DNA of 15,883 bases, taken from NCBI GenBank assembly GCA_023425455.1, contig JAFACP010000360.1:1-15883 (forward strand), written 5' to 3'. The translations under genes and the position numbers were made by a program. How positions within the stretch are numbered: the stretch's first letter is position 1; each line of letters starts with the position of its first letter. Positions 1 to 7,774 of the stretch are shown one piece after another. Below the pieces are notes generated by a model that worked only from the letters and a program-made list of their open reading frames with translations, ran no database searches and was not told the origin of the DNA. This stretch comes from Pseudomonadota bacterium (GTDB taxonomy: Bacteria > Pseudomonadota > Gammaproteobacteria > Enterobacterales > Enterobacteriaceae).

Positions 1-992
1 CTGGAAGATAACAATTGCCAGCATTCCCTGAACCGGCGCGTCCGCTTTGCTCACGCGGGAGAAAATTTTCGGGAAATAGCCCTCATCAGCCGATGATTTA
101 AACACCTGAGCAATGGTGAACTGCCAGCCAAGAAGGGAGCCGCAGCAGGACATAACCATCAGGCCCATGATCACTTTCCCGACCTCTGGCGTAAACATCT
201 GCGCAAAAGCCAGCCCAAACGGCGCGGTGGAGTTGGCGAGCTCCATATTCGGCACAATCCCGGCAATCACGTTGGTTGAGATGATGTAGATCACCGCCGC
301 CCCCAGCGTCCCGCCGAGTACCGCGATAGGGACGTTTTTCTCCGGATTTTCGACCACTTCGGCGTTCGCACAGGCGGACTCCAGCCCGAGAAATGCCCAC
401 AAGGTCATGGCGATAGACGAGCCAACGGCGGTGAAGAACGGAACATGATGCGGGTTCCAGGAGTTCGCGTACAGGGTGGGGCTAAACCAGAACCAGCCGA
501 TGATGCACAGTCCCACCACCGGGATAATGACCCCCAGACGGTGATGCTGCTGAGCTGACCGGTGATCCGCGCGCCGCCAAAGTTCGCCACCGTACAGATC
601 CACAGCACGCCGATGGTCGCCAGCCCAATCTGCACCGGGCTGAGCGCGACGCCGAACAACTCGGTGCCGTAGCCAACAGCCGAGATCGCAATCGCCACGT
701 TGGCAATCAGCAGCGACACCCCGTAGGTATAGTTGGCCATAAAGTTGCCTGACTTACCGAAGGCATATTCGGCGTAACCGCCCATCCCGCCAGACTTACG
801 ACTGAACATGCCGCATTTGGCAAATGCCCACGCCAGCGCCATTGACCCCACCGCGGTGACCAGCCAGGAGATGATTGAGATGGTTCCCACCTCGGCAAGT
901 TTGGTGGGTAGCATAATGATCCCCGACCCCATCATGTTAACCATGGTAAGGATTGTCAGCTGGACGACGCCCATTTTGTTGGCCTTACTCAT
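1..992 (-). pseudogene. potE: PotE putrescine/ornithine antiporter, frameshifted and cut by the window edge
   Basis: Inner-membrane amino acid/polyamine antiporter (APC family) that swaps putrescine for ornithine. The first 154 codons match E. coli PotE closely (for example GSGIIMLPTKLAEVG near residues 23-37, then several hydrophobic segments). At codons 153-154 the reading frame breaks: the G run after TVW (C5 on the plus strand, 531-535) is one base shorter than needed for TGG GGG GTC. The original frame then runs into unrelated residues and stops at 405. Shifting the frame by one base restores a perfect PotE sequence (IIPVVGLCIIGWFWFSPTLY, then WAFLGLESACAN, then SCCGSLLGWQFTIAQVFKSS) without stops to base 1. 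About 330 of roughly 439 codons are visible. The ATG overlaps the speF stop as ATGA, so the two are translationally coupled. The gene is either a recent pseudogene or an assembly/sequencing error in a homopolymer; nothing else in it is decayed. Confidence 0.9.
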
Positions 993-3187
993 AATTTTTC
1001 TCCTTTCAGCAGCGAAGGCTGAGGCGCGGGTTGTTTAATGACGTAGCAGCGAACCTGTTTGCGACCGTCACACTCTTCGACGTAGACGCCCTGCAGCTCC
1101 GGGGCGAAGCCGGGCAGCAGGTTGATCCCTTCTTCCAGCGCGGCAAAGTAGCGCAGGACCGATCCTCCCCAGACTTCCCCCGGCACCACGCACAGCACCC
1201 CCGGTGGATAAGGAAGCGCGCCCTCGGCGGCAATCCGGCCTTCGGCGTCGCGCAGGGAAACCAGCTCGACCTCACCGCGCAGGTAGGCATAGTTCGCCTC
1301 CTGTGGGTTCATCATCACCGCCGGGAAGTGAGATTTACGGAACATCTCTTTTTGCAGCTGTTTCACGTTGTGACGCGCGTAAAGTTGATGCATTTCGAGG
1401 CAGATCTGGCGCAGGGAATAATCCGCATAACGTTGCGGATACTGCTTACAAATCGACGGCAGCACCTCTTTGAGCGGCGCATCGCTCTCAAGCAGTTTTT
1501 CGAAACGCACCAGCTGGGCGACCAGTTGCTGCAGTTTGCCCATATCTTCCGCCGGGGTAAGCAGGAACAGGATTGAGTTGAGATCGCATTTTTCCGGCAC
1601 AATGCCGTTTTCACGCAGGAAGTTGGCGAGAATGGTGGCCGGCACGCCAAAATCATCATATTCGCCGCTGCGGGCGTTGATCCCCGGAGTGGTCAGCAGC
1701 AGTTTGCAGGGGTCGATAAAATACTGATGCGCGGCATAACCGTCAAAAGCATGCCAGCGTTCGCCGGGAACGAAGTGGAAGAAGCGCAGATCGGTGGCAA
1801 TCTGTGCCGTATCCCAGCTTTCCCACGGACGCCCCTCAACCGTTACCGGCACGAACGGGCGAATAAACCGGCAGTTTTGCAGGATGAGCTTACGCGCTTC
1901 AATACCGGTCACAACGCAGTCCATCCACATGTTGCGGCCGCTCTGGCCTTCATGCATCCGGGCGTTGATATCCAGTGCGGCAAACAGCGGATAGAACGGG
2001 CTGGTGGAGGCGTGCATCATAAACGCATTGTTGAGTCGCTTATGTGGCACATAGCGCTGCTGGCCTTTGATGTGGCTGTCTTTCTTGTGGATTTGCGACG
2101 TTTGTGAGAACCCGGCCTGCTGTTTATGCACCGACTGCGTCACCAGGATCCCCGGATCGTTTTCATTCAACTCCAGCAGCAGCGGCGAGCAGTCGGCCAT
2201 CATCGGAATGAACTGCTCGTAGCCTACCCAGGCGGAATCAAACAGAATGTAATCGCACAGATGACCAATCTTATCCACCACCTGACGGGCGTTGTAAATC
2301 GTCCCGTCATAGGTGCCAAGCTGGATCACCGCCAGGCGGAACGGGCGCTGTTCGCGGGCGCGGTTGGGGGCCACTTCAGACACCAGTTCACGCAGATAGC
2401 GCTCTTCGAAGCAGTGGGCGTCAATCCCGCCGATAAAACCGTACGGGTTGCGCGCCGTTTCCAGGTAAACCGGCGTTGCGCCCGCCTGCAGCAATGCGCC
2501 GTGGTGGTTCGATTTGTGATTATTACGGTCAAAAAGCACCAGATCGCCGGGCGTTAGCAGGGCGTTTAATACCACTTTATTTGACGACGAGGTGCCGTTG
2601 AGCACGAAGTAGGTCTTGTCGGCATTAAAGACCTTCGCCGCATGCTGCTGGGCAATGCACGGGGCACCTTCATGAATCAACAGATCGCCCATTGCGACGT
2701 CGGCGTTGCACAGATCGGAGCGGAAAAGCGTCTCGCCAAAGAAGTCGACAAACTGGTTACCGGCAGGGTGGCGGCGGAAGAACTGCCCACCCTGATGCCC
2801 CGGACAGTCAAAGGCGCTGTTGCCCTGTTTTACATAGTCCACCAGGGCGCGGAAGAAGGGGGGACGCAGCTGAGTTTCGTACTTCTGCGCGGCGGCTTCC
2901 AGCTGGCGACCATAGTAGGCATTGCAGGTGTCGGAACATTCAAAAACGCCGTGGATGCGCGATAAATATTCTGCCGGAACAATTTCTTCTTTATGCGTGG
3001 CAATAAATACAGGAATACCAAACCCGGTGGCCTCTATTTCTTCTATAACACCACTGGAAATATCATCGAGAGCCAGTACGACGGCAGCAACATCAATATA
3101 ATCAGAGGCGCTAACGTCGACCATTTCACGTGTGGTAGTGAAGCAATCAGGACAGGCACGGCTGGCGGCTATTTTTAACTTTTTCAT
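989..3187 (-). CDS. speF: Inducible (degradative) ornithine decarboxylase SpeF
   Basis: PLP-dependent cytoplasmic enzyme converting ornithine to putrescine and CO2, which consumes a proton and helps in acid stress. From the ATG at 3187 the protein has 732 residues, the E. coli SpeF length. An N-terminal wing domain (about 1-105) precedes the fold-type I decarboxylase core, with the cofactor motif NHKSNHHGA near 223-231, FDSAWVGYEQF near 316-326, and the PLP-binding lysine K355 in SVHKQQAGFS. The C-terminal domain keeps the family motif PYPPGV. Another ATG lies two codons upstream (3193), but the purine-rich ribosome site AAAGAG touches it and is better spaced for 3187, which also matches the E. 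coli N terminus. The stop overlaps potE by four bases. Expression should depend on the SpeFL leader upstream. The decarboxylase identity is very secure; the biosynthetic paralog SpeC is excluded by the SpeF-specific neighbours and leader. Confidence 0.96.
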   Translation of the reverse strand: MKKLKIAASRACPDCFTTTREMVDVSASDYIDVAAVVLALDDISSGVIEEIEATGFGIPVFIATHKEEIVPAEYLSRIHGVFECSDTCNAYYGRQLEAAAQKYETQLRPPFFRALVDYVKQGNSAFDCPGHQGGQFFRRHPAGNQFVDFFGETLFRSDLCNADVAMGDLLIHEGAPCIAQQHAAKVFNADKTYFVLNGTSSSNKVVLNALLTPGDLVLFDRNNHKSNHHGALLQAGATPVYLETARNPYGFIGGIDAHCFEERYLRELVSEVAPNRAREQRPFRLAVIQLGTYDGTIYNARQVVDKIGHLCDYILFDSAWVGYEQFIPMMADCSPLLLELNENDPGILVTQSVHKQQAGFSQTSQIHKKDSHIKGQQRYVPHKRLNNAFMMHASTSPFYPLFAALDINARMHEGQSGRNMWMDCVVTGIEARKLILQNCRFIRPFVPVTVEGRPWESWDTAQIATDLRFFHFVPGERWHAFDGYAAHQYFIDPCKLLLTTPGINARSGEYDDFGVPATILANFLRENGIVPEKCDLNSILFLLTPAEDMGKLQQLVAQLVRFEKLLESDAPLKEVLPSICKQYPQRYADYSLRQICLEMHQLYARHNVKQLQKEMFRKSHFPAVMMNPQEANYAYLRGEVELVSLRDAEGRIAAEGALPYPPGVLCVVPGEVWGGSVLRYFAALEEGINLLPGFAPELQGVYVEECDGRKQVRCYVIKQPAPQPSLLKGEKL

Positions 3188-3220
3188 CTTCATCTCTTTA
3201 TTTTATGCAATACGGGTCCG

Positions 3221-3246
3221 TCGATTTCCTGAAATAAAGAAATCGA
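3221..3246 (-). promoter_or_regulatory. Hairpin in the speF leader, just upstream of the ribosome site
   Basis: Perfect 8-bp inverted repeat TCGATTTC (3221-3228) and GAAATCGA (3239-3246) with a 10-base loop. It lies between speFL and speF, about 33 bases before the speF start, and does not cover the ribosome-binding site. Its role is inferred only from position. Confidence 0.45.
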
Positions 3247-3259
3247 TAATTCACCGGAA

Positions 3260-3304
3260 AAAAGCAAAGGGAGGCCACTGATATAAAATCAGGGAATTGC
3301 TTTT
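3260..3304 (-). promoter_or_regulatory. Two-tier hairpin in the speFL-speF leader
   Basis: Outer arms AAAAGCAA (3260-3267) and TTGCTTTT (3297-3304) are perfectly complementary over 8 bp; inside them CTGAT (3278-3282) pairs with ATCAG (3288-3292) around a five-base loop. In the minus-strand transcript this gives a long stem with an internal bulge. It lies in the part of the leader where Rho-dependent termination is known to be decided in E. coli, so a regulatory role is plausible but inferred. Confidence 0.45.
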
Positions 3305-3372
3305 CGCTGAATTAAATCCAGTCCGCCCGGTTACGGATGTGTCTGGAACAAGAGAAATGAGCGCACGTGTTC

Positions 3373-3388
3373 ACAGGCAATAGCCTGT
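3373..3388 (-). promoter_or_regulatory. Short hairpin in the speF leader downstream of speFL
   Basis: Perfect 6-bp stem ACAGGC (3373-3378) and GCCTGT (3383-3388) with a four-base loop. It starts about 55 bases downstream of the speFL stop codon. The structure is visible; its function is unknown. Confidence 0.4.
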
Positions 3389-3441
3389 AAAGTATAGTGT
3401 TTCAGGATAAGCTGTAAGCAGATGCGCCGGAAGTCGAAGGA

Positions 3442-3546
3442 CTACCGGGCATTAAAGAGATGAAAGTCAAAACAGTTTCGGTGGGCAAACATCATGATAT
3501 GAGTTGTCCGCCTTATATGGGGCATTAAACGATTGTTGTTTTCCAT
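3442..3546 (-). CDS. speFL: SpeFL ornithine-sensing leader (arrest) peptide
   Basis: A 34-codon gene upstream of speF on the same strand, ending in TAG. It carries the hallmark HIRRTTHIM (residues 10-18), followed by FAHRNCFDFHLFNAR (20-34). This is the known E. coli and Salmonella speF leader peptide, in which the N-terminal part forms an ornithine pocket in the ribosome exit tunnel and the C-terminal part stalls the ribosome. Stalling blocks Rho-dependent termination and lets transcription reach speF. Arg12 is AGG, a rare codon, and Arg13 is CGG, as expected for a slow site. The ATG at 3546 has AGGA nine bases upstream. The frame stays open upstream to a possible 60-codon form, but that is not the known peptide. 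Compared with E. coli, as I recall it, the sensor part is almost unchanged and the C-terminal half has a few substitutions (such as Ser to Cys). Confidence 0.93.
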   Translation of the reverse strand: MENNNRLMPHIRRTTHIMMFAHRNCFDFHLFNAR

Positions 3547-3824
3547 GCTTAATTTCCTTTCAGTAATTGAAAGCATGGTCATTTTATCCAGGAAAAGGCG
3601 ATTAACTGTGAAGGAGATCAACATTAACCGATCAAAACAGAAATAAATATTCGTTTTTGCTGAATATCTCAGATCAAAACACTATTTTGTATAAATTATG
3701 TTAATGAGTGGTTTTAATTGTGTTGTAAGTAAACAGAAATAACCAGAAAATAGAATATCTGGATACATTTTCTAATATTTTACAAGGTTCCTGGTTTTTA
3801 TTAAAAATAAAAATGCATAGTTAT
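3547..3824. other. AT-rich intergenic region between kdpE and speFL
   Basis: This stretch must hold the end of the kdp transcript and the promoter of speFL-speF, both on the minus strand. I see no convincing -35/-10 pair. It contains the 10-base direct repeat GATCAAAACA at 3630-3639 and 3672-3681 and two copies of ATTAAC at 3601-3606 and 3623-3628. Just after the kdpE stop is an A/T-only hairpin (3795-3813, arms of 8). No further gene is evident; the base composition is much more AT-rich than the neighbouring genes. Confidence 0.6.
3743..3762 (-). terminator. Weak terminator-like hairpin after kdpE
   Basis: Arms CCAGA (3743-3747) and TCTGG (3758-3762) with a 10-base loop, followed on the minus strand by a T-rich but broken tail. 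The stem is short, so this is at best a weak terminator for the kdp operon. The A/T hairpin at 3795-3813 is an alternative. Confidence 0.25.
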
Positions 3825-4502
3825 TCAAAGCATGAACCGATAACCGATACCGGTTTCAGTTAATAAATGGCGAGGGCGTGCGGGGTCAGTTTCAAGTTTC
3901 TGTCGAAGGTGTCCCATATATATGCGTAAATAGTGACTATGTTCCACCGCATTCGGTCCCCAGACCTGATTTAACAGCTGGCGCTGAGTGAGCACTTTGC
4001 CGTGGTTGTTAAGTAGAATCGCCAGCAGGCGAAATTCGGTTGGCGTAAGGTGGATCTCCTCTTCGCCGCGCACGATACGGCGGGAGGCCAAATCAACCTG
4101 AATACCGGAAAAGGTAAACAGCGGGTCGGAGGGGGTCGAACCGCCTTGCCGACGTAACGCCACACGCAGCCGGGCCTGCAGCTCGCCAATACCAAAGGGC
4201 TTGATCAGATAGTCGTCCGCGCCAGCGTCCAGCGCGGCAATTTTGTCCGCCTCCCCGGTACGGGCAGAGAGCACCAGAATGGGCATCTGGCTCCACTGGC
4301 GGACCTCACGGATAAAATCGATACCGTCGCCGTCTGGCAGCCCGAGATCGAGGATCACCAGCTCAGGTTTACGCGTGGCGGCCTCTATCAGGCCGCGCTG
4401 TAACGTCCCGGCATCATGGACGCGCAGACCTTCACCTTCCAGCGCTGCACGCAGAAACCGGCTTATCGCGAGTTCATCTTCAACAATCAGGACGTTAATC
4501 AC
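3825..4502 (-). CDS. kdpE: KdpE response regulator of the potassium-limitation response
   Basis: OmpR/PhoB-family transcription activator of the kdpFABC operon, 225 residues, the same length as in E. coli. The receiver domain (about 1-115) has the acidic pair E8/D9, phosphoacceptor D52 in VILDLGLPDGDG, S79 and K101 in the KPF motif. The winged-helix DNA-binding domain (about 125-225) shows the typical LTPTEFRLL and LTQRQLLNQVWG segments. The ATG overlaps the last codons of kdpD (ATGA), so it is translated with its kinase partner. It is activated by phosphotransfer from KdpD His673 and binds the T-rich site upstream of kdpF (11690-11713), which is present here. Confidence 0.97.
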   Translation of the reverse strand: MINVLIVEDELAISRFLRAALEGEGLRVHDAGTLQRGLIEAATRKPELVILDLGLPDGDGIDFIREVRQWSQMPILVLSARTGEADKIAALDAGADDYLIKPFGIGELQARLRVALRRQGGSTPSDPLFTFSGIQVDLASRRIVRGEEEIHLTPTEFRLLAILLNNHGKVLTQRQLLNQVWGPNAVEHSHYLRIYMGHLRQKLETDPARPRHLLTETGIGYRFML

Positions 4503-7186
4503 AAATCCTCTGGAAATTCATCAAGTTCAGGCGGGTTTTCACGTGGAAGTGTAACACAAAAACGGGCCCCGCCCTGGGGACGGTTCCCGGCATAAATGGT
4601 TCCGCCATGCACGTCAATAATCGCCTGACAAATCGCCAGGCCCAGCCCGACGCCCGGGATTGCGGACTCCTTATTGCCGCGCGCGAATTTTTCAAAAATC
4701 GCCAGCTCCTGCCCCTCGGGAATGCCCGGCCCACTGTCCCACACCTCCAGCTGCAGAGCCTGTTCCGTTACCGTGGCGTTAAGGCCAATCTGCGCCCCGC
4801 TGCCGGCATATTTGACCGCATTTTCCAGCAGGTTAATCAGCACCCGTTCAAACAGCGGACCGTCGACGTGGATCAGGGTAAGCGGCTGCGGGACGTTCAG
4901 TTCGATATGGCGGCCGCCGAGTCCGGGCTCAAGCATCTGCAGTGCGCTACCGATCACCTCCTCAATGGTCAGCCACTCCCTTTTAAGATTAAAACCGCCA
5001 GACTGAATGCGCGCCATATCCAGCAGATTATTCACCAGGCGCGTTGTGTTGAGCACATGCTGGCGGATTTCACTGGCCTTCATTGCGTGGCGGGAACCCT
5101 CTGCGGCGAGATCCAGCGTCAGGATCTCCGATTGCCCGAACAGGACGGTAAGAGGCGTGCGCAGGTCGTGGGAGAGGGCCGCCAGCAGCGCATTTCGCAC
5201 GCTTTCACGTTCGCTTGCCAGCCGCGCTTGCTCTTCGCTGGCGGTCAGGGACAGACGTTCAAGCGCGCTCGCGACCAGCAGGGTAAAGGTCTCCAGCAGA
5301 CGCTGCTGCTCAGGGATCATCAGCTGGCGCAGGTTTGTCGGTTCGACAACGACCAGACCGAGATTTTTACCGGCGCTGCGCAGGGGCAGTATCTGGTAAG
5401 GAACGCCCGGCAGGGTGTCGGTTCCGGCACCGGCGGGCAACCCCTTATCAAAGCTCCAGCGCGCGATCGCTTCATCCCAGGGGGTCATTCCCGGGTTTGA
5501 GGTCAATGGACGCAGCTGACCCTGCTCGTCCGGCAGTAATATCAGGTTGCTGGCGTGTAAGGTCGAGCGGATAAACTGCTCGCTGGTCTGGACGATGTCC
5601 TGCGGCGTACGGCCGACCGCCAGCGATTTCGACATCTCATAAAGATGGCGGGTGCGCTGTTCGCGGTAGCGGGCGATTCGCGCCTGATAACGCACGCCTG
5701 CGGTCAGATTACCGATCACCAGCCCGACGGTAAGCATCACCGCAAAGGTGAGAATGTACTGCACATCCGACACGGCAAGCGTGCCGCGCGGAGCGATAAA
5801 GAACAGATCGAAGCTGATGACGTTAATGACCGTTGCCAGCACCGAGGGCCAGCGTCCGTAAAAGAGGGCCACAATCACCACGCCCAGCAGATAAATCATC
5901 ACCAGGTTGGCGGCGTCGAAGGCGATCAGCCAGCGGCTGGCGATAAGGGTTATCAATGCGCAGAGCGCAACCGCGACCAGACATCCCCGGATCTGCATAC
6001 GCCATTTCTCGCCAACGGGGCGAGGGTCCGGGGTTTGCCTGGGCAGGGGGGCGGGTTTCTCGTCCAGCGCCACAATCACCAGGTCAAGATCAGGTGCGCG
6101 GCGGGCCAGCTTATCGGCGAATGACTGGCCGCTAAACCAGCGCTGATGCTGACGACGACCGATGACGATTTTGCCGAGGTTATGCTCGCGCGCGTAGCGC
6201 AGGATGGCGTTCTCTTCTGCGGGATCGGACAGCGTCGCGGTTTCAGCACCCAGCTCCTGCGCCAGACGCAGGGCGCTTAAAATCGCCCGGCGCTGATTTT
6301 CAGGCAGGGCGTGGAGCTTCGGCGTTTCAACGTACACCGCGTGCCAGACGCTGCCAAACTTCGCGGCGAGCCGGGCGGCGGTACGGATCAGCTTCTCATT
6401 GCCGTTACTATGACCAATACAGAGCAGAATGGTATCCCGCGTATGCCAGACCCGCTCCTGTCCCTGACGATCGCGCCAGGCGCGCATCTGGTCGTCGACC
6501 CGGTCAGCTGTCCGGCGAAGGGCCAGCTCGCGCAGGGCAATCAGGTTTCCTTTGCGGAAAAAATGTTCAATCGCCCGTTCAGCCTGGCCGGCGATATAGA
6601 CTTTTCCTTCATGCAGGCGCTGGCGCAGATCGTCCGGCGGCAGGTCAACCAGCATCACTTCATCGGCGGCATCGAAAAACGGATCGGGGACGGTTTCCCG
6701 CACCTGAATGCCGGTCACGCCGCTGACAACGTCGTTCAGACTCTCGAGATGCTGAACGTTGACGGTGGTAAACACGTCGATTCCCGCATCCAGCAGCTCT
6801 TCGACATCCTGCCAGCGTTTCGGGTGGCGCGAGCCGGGGGCATTACTGTGCGCCAGCTCGTCCATCAGGATCAGGGCAGGACGACGGGCGAGGGCGGCAT
6901 CAAGGTCGAACCCGGTCACCACGCGTCCACGGTGGTTGATACGACGAGGCGGCAGGGTGGTTAAGCCTGTCAGCAGCGACGCCGTCTCCTGACGCCCGTG
7001 GGTCTCCACCACGCCGATGAGAATATCGAGCCCTTGCGCCCGTAGCCGCTGGGCTTCCGTTAGCATCGCGAAGGTTTTTCCGACACCCGCGCAGGCGCCG
7101 AAAAAGATCTTCAGCCTGCCGCGATGGGCGCCGGCGGTCTGTTCGAGCAGCCTGTCCGGATTCGGGCGCATCGGCTCATCGGTCAT
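4499..7186 (-). CDS. kdpD: KdpD sensor histidine kinase for K+ limitation
   Basis: Inner-membrane sensor kinase, 895 residues (894 in E. coli). Order of parts: N-terminal KdpD domain (about 21-230) with the Walker A motif GACAGVGKT at 30-38 and MDELAHSNAPGSRH near 108-121; universal stress protein-like domain (about 250-373); four closely packed membrane segments (about 400-495, including LVMIYLLGVVIVALFYG); GAF-like linker (about 515-645); dimerisation domain with phosphorylated H673 in LSHDLRTPLT; and ATPase domain with the N box around N785-N789, DSGPGIP at 817-823 and GVGLGL at 845-850. All key residues are intact. Its ATG follows the kdpC stop directly (TAAATG) and its stop overlaps the kdpE start. 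It reports low external or internal K+ to KdpE and can also act as phosphatase; these roles come from the family. Confidence 0.97.
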   Translation of the reverse strand: MTDEPMRPNPDRLLEQTAGAHRGRLKIFFGACAGVGKTFAMLTEAQRLRAQGLDILIGVVETHGRQETASLLTGLTTLPPRRINHRGRVVTGFDLDAALARRPALILMDELAHSNAPGSRHPKRWQDVEELLDAGIDVFTTVNVQHLESLNDVVSGVTGIQVRETVPDPFFDAADEVMLVDLPPDDLRQRLHEGKVYIAGQAERAIEHFFRKGNLIALRELALRRTADRVDDQMRAWRDRQGQERVWHTRDTILLCIGHSNGNEKLIRTAARLAAKFGSVWHAVYVETPKLHALPENQRRAILSALRLAQELGAETATLSDPAEENAILRYAREHNLGKIVIGRRQHQRWFSGQSFADKLARRAPDLDLVIVALDEKPAPLPRQTPDPRPVGEKWRMQIRGCLVAVALCALITLIASRWLIAFDAANLVMIYLLGVVIVALFYGRWPSVLATVINVISFDLFFIAPRGTLAVSDVQYILTFAVMLTVGLVIGNLTAGVRYQARIARYREQRTRHLYEMSKSLAVGRTPQDIVQTSEQFIRSTLHASNLILLPDEQGQLRPLTSNPGMTPWDEAIARWSFDKGLPAGAGTDTLPGVPYQILPLRSAGKNLGLVVVEPTNLRQLMIPEQQRLLETFTLLVASALERLSLTASEEQARLASERESVRNALLAALSHDLRTPLTVLFGQSEILTLDLAAEGSRHAMKASEIRQHVLNTTRLVNNLLDMARIQSGGFNLKREWLTIEEVIGSALQMLEPGLGGRHIELNVPQPLTLIHVDGPLFERVLINLLENAVKYAGSGAQIGLNATVTEQALQLEVWDSGPGIPEGQELAIFEKFARGNKESAIPGVGLGLAICQAIIDVHGGTIYAGNRPQGGARFCVTLPRENPPELDEFPEDL

Positions 7187-7762
7187 TTAGTTTTTCCTTA
7201 GCGCATCCAGCGCCAGATTGAGCTCAACAATGTTGACTACCGGCATACCGATAAAACTGACCAGCGGTTGTTGCGTATGCATCGCCACCAGATGGCTGAC
7301 CTCCCCGACGCTGAGATGACGCGCGGCGGCGACCCGCGGGATCTGCCACGCCACGGCCTGCGGCGTCAGGCTGTAGTCCAGCCCGCTGGCGGAGGCGGTC
7401 ACCAGTTCAACCGGCACCGCGCGGCTGGCCTGCGGATTCGCGGCGCGCAGGGCGGCAACGTGTTCAGCAATCGCCTTATCCAGCGCGGGGTTGCTGGCCG
7501 CGAGGTTGCTGCCGCCAGATGCCAGCGGATTATACGGGCTTTCAGCGGTGGCGGAAGGGCGTCCCTGAAAGTAACGCGCCTCGGTGAAGCTCTGACCAAT
7601 CAGGCGCGAACCCCGGTTTTCACCCGCTTCAATCAGTAGCGAGCCGTTGGCCTGGTCCGCAAACCACCACTGGCCAAGCGCGGTAGTGACCAGCGGATAC
7701 AGGCCGCCGGTTATCAACGCCAGCAGAACAAACAGAAGTATAGAGGGGCGTAACATTGTCAT
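7187..7762 (-). CDS. kdpC: KdpC subunit of the K+-transporting ATPase
   Basis: Membrane-anchored accessory subunit of KdpFABC, 191 residues from the ATG at 7762 (190 in E. coli). One N-terminal membrane segment (about 6-26, [20 protein letters not shown]) is followed by a periplasmic domain with the conserved stretches [31 protein letters not shown] and [11 protein letters not shown]. The ribosome site AAGGTGG overlaps a possible upstream GTG (7771), so that GTG is not a credible start; 7762 has correct spacing. A further ATG at 7756 cannot be excluded. The gene starts 12 bases after the kdpB stop, and its own stop abuts the kdpD ATG. It stabilises the complex and is thought to raise ATP affinity; no anomalies are seen. 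Confidence 0.96.
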   Translation of the reverse strand: MTMLRPSILLFVLLALITGGLYPLVTTALGQWWFADQANGSLLIEAGENRGSRLIGQSFTEARYFQGRPSATAESPYNPLASGGSNLAASNPALDKAIAEHVAALRAANPQASRAVPVELVTASASGLDYSLTPQAVAWQIPRVAAARHLSVGEVSHLVAMHTQQPLVSFIGMPVVNIVELNLALDALRKN

Positions 7763-7774
7763 TTTATCCACCTT

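Noticed and set aside
98..400. 100-codon minus-strand open frame at the left edge
   Set aside because: It is an out-of-frame shadow of the second half of potE; the PotE protein sequence is clear in another frame of the same strand.
405..529. C-terminal tail of the 195-codon potE frame as a real alternative protein end
   Set aside because: The residues after codon 154 are a frameshifted reading of conserved PotE, with no likeness to any membrane protein end.
531..535. Programmed ribosomal frameshifting in potE
   Set aside because: There is no slippery heptamer with a downstream stem that I can see, and PotE is made from one uninterrupted frame in E. coli.
1031..1576. 181-codon plus-strand open frame opposite speF
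   Set aside because: Antisense shadow of the conserved speF sequence in GC-rich DNA, without a ribosome site or recognisable protein.
3442..3624. 60-codon extended version of the leader peptide
   Set aside because: Only the last 34 codons match SpeFL, and the inner ATG has a good ribosome site; the extension is not a known part of the peptide.
4607..5500. 297-codon plus-strand open frame opposite kdpD
   Set aside because: Long only because of high GC content; kdpD on the other strand is fully conserved with all kinase motifs.
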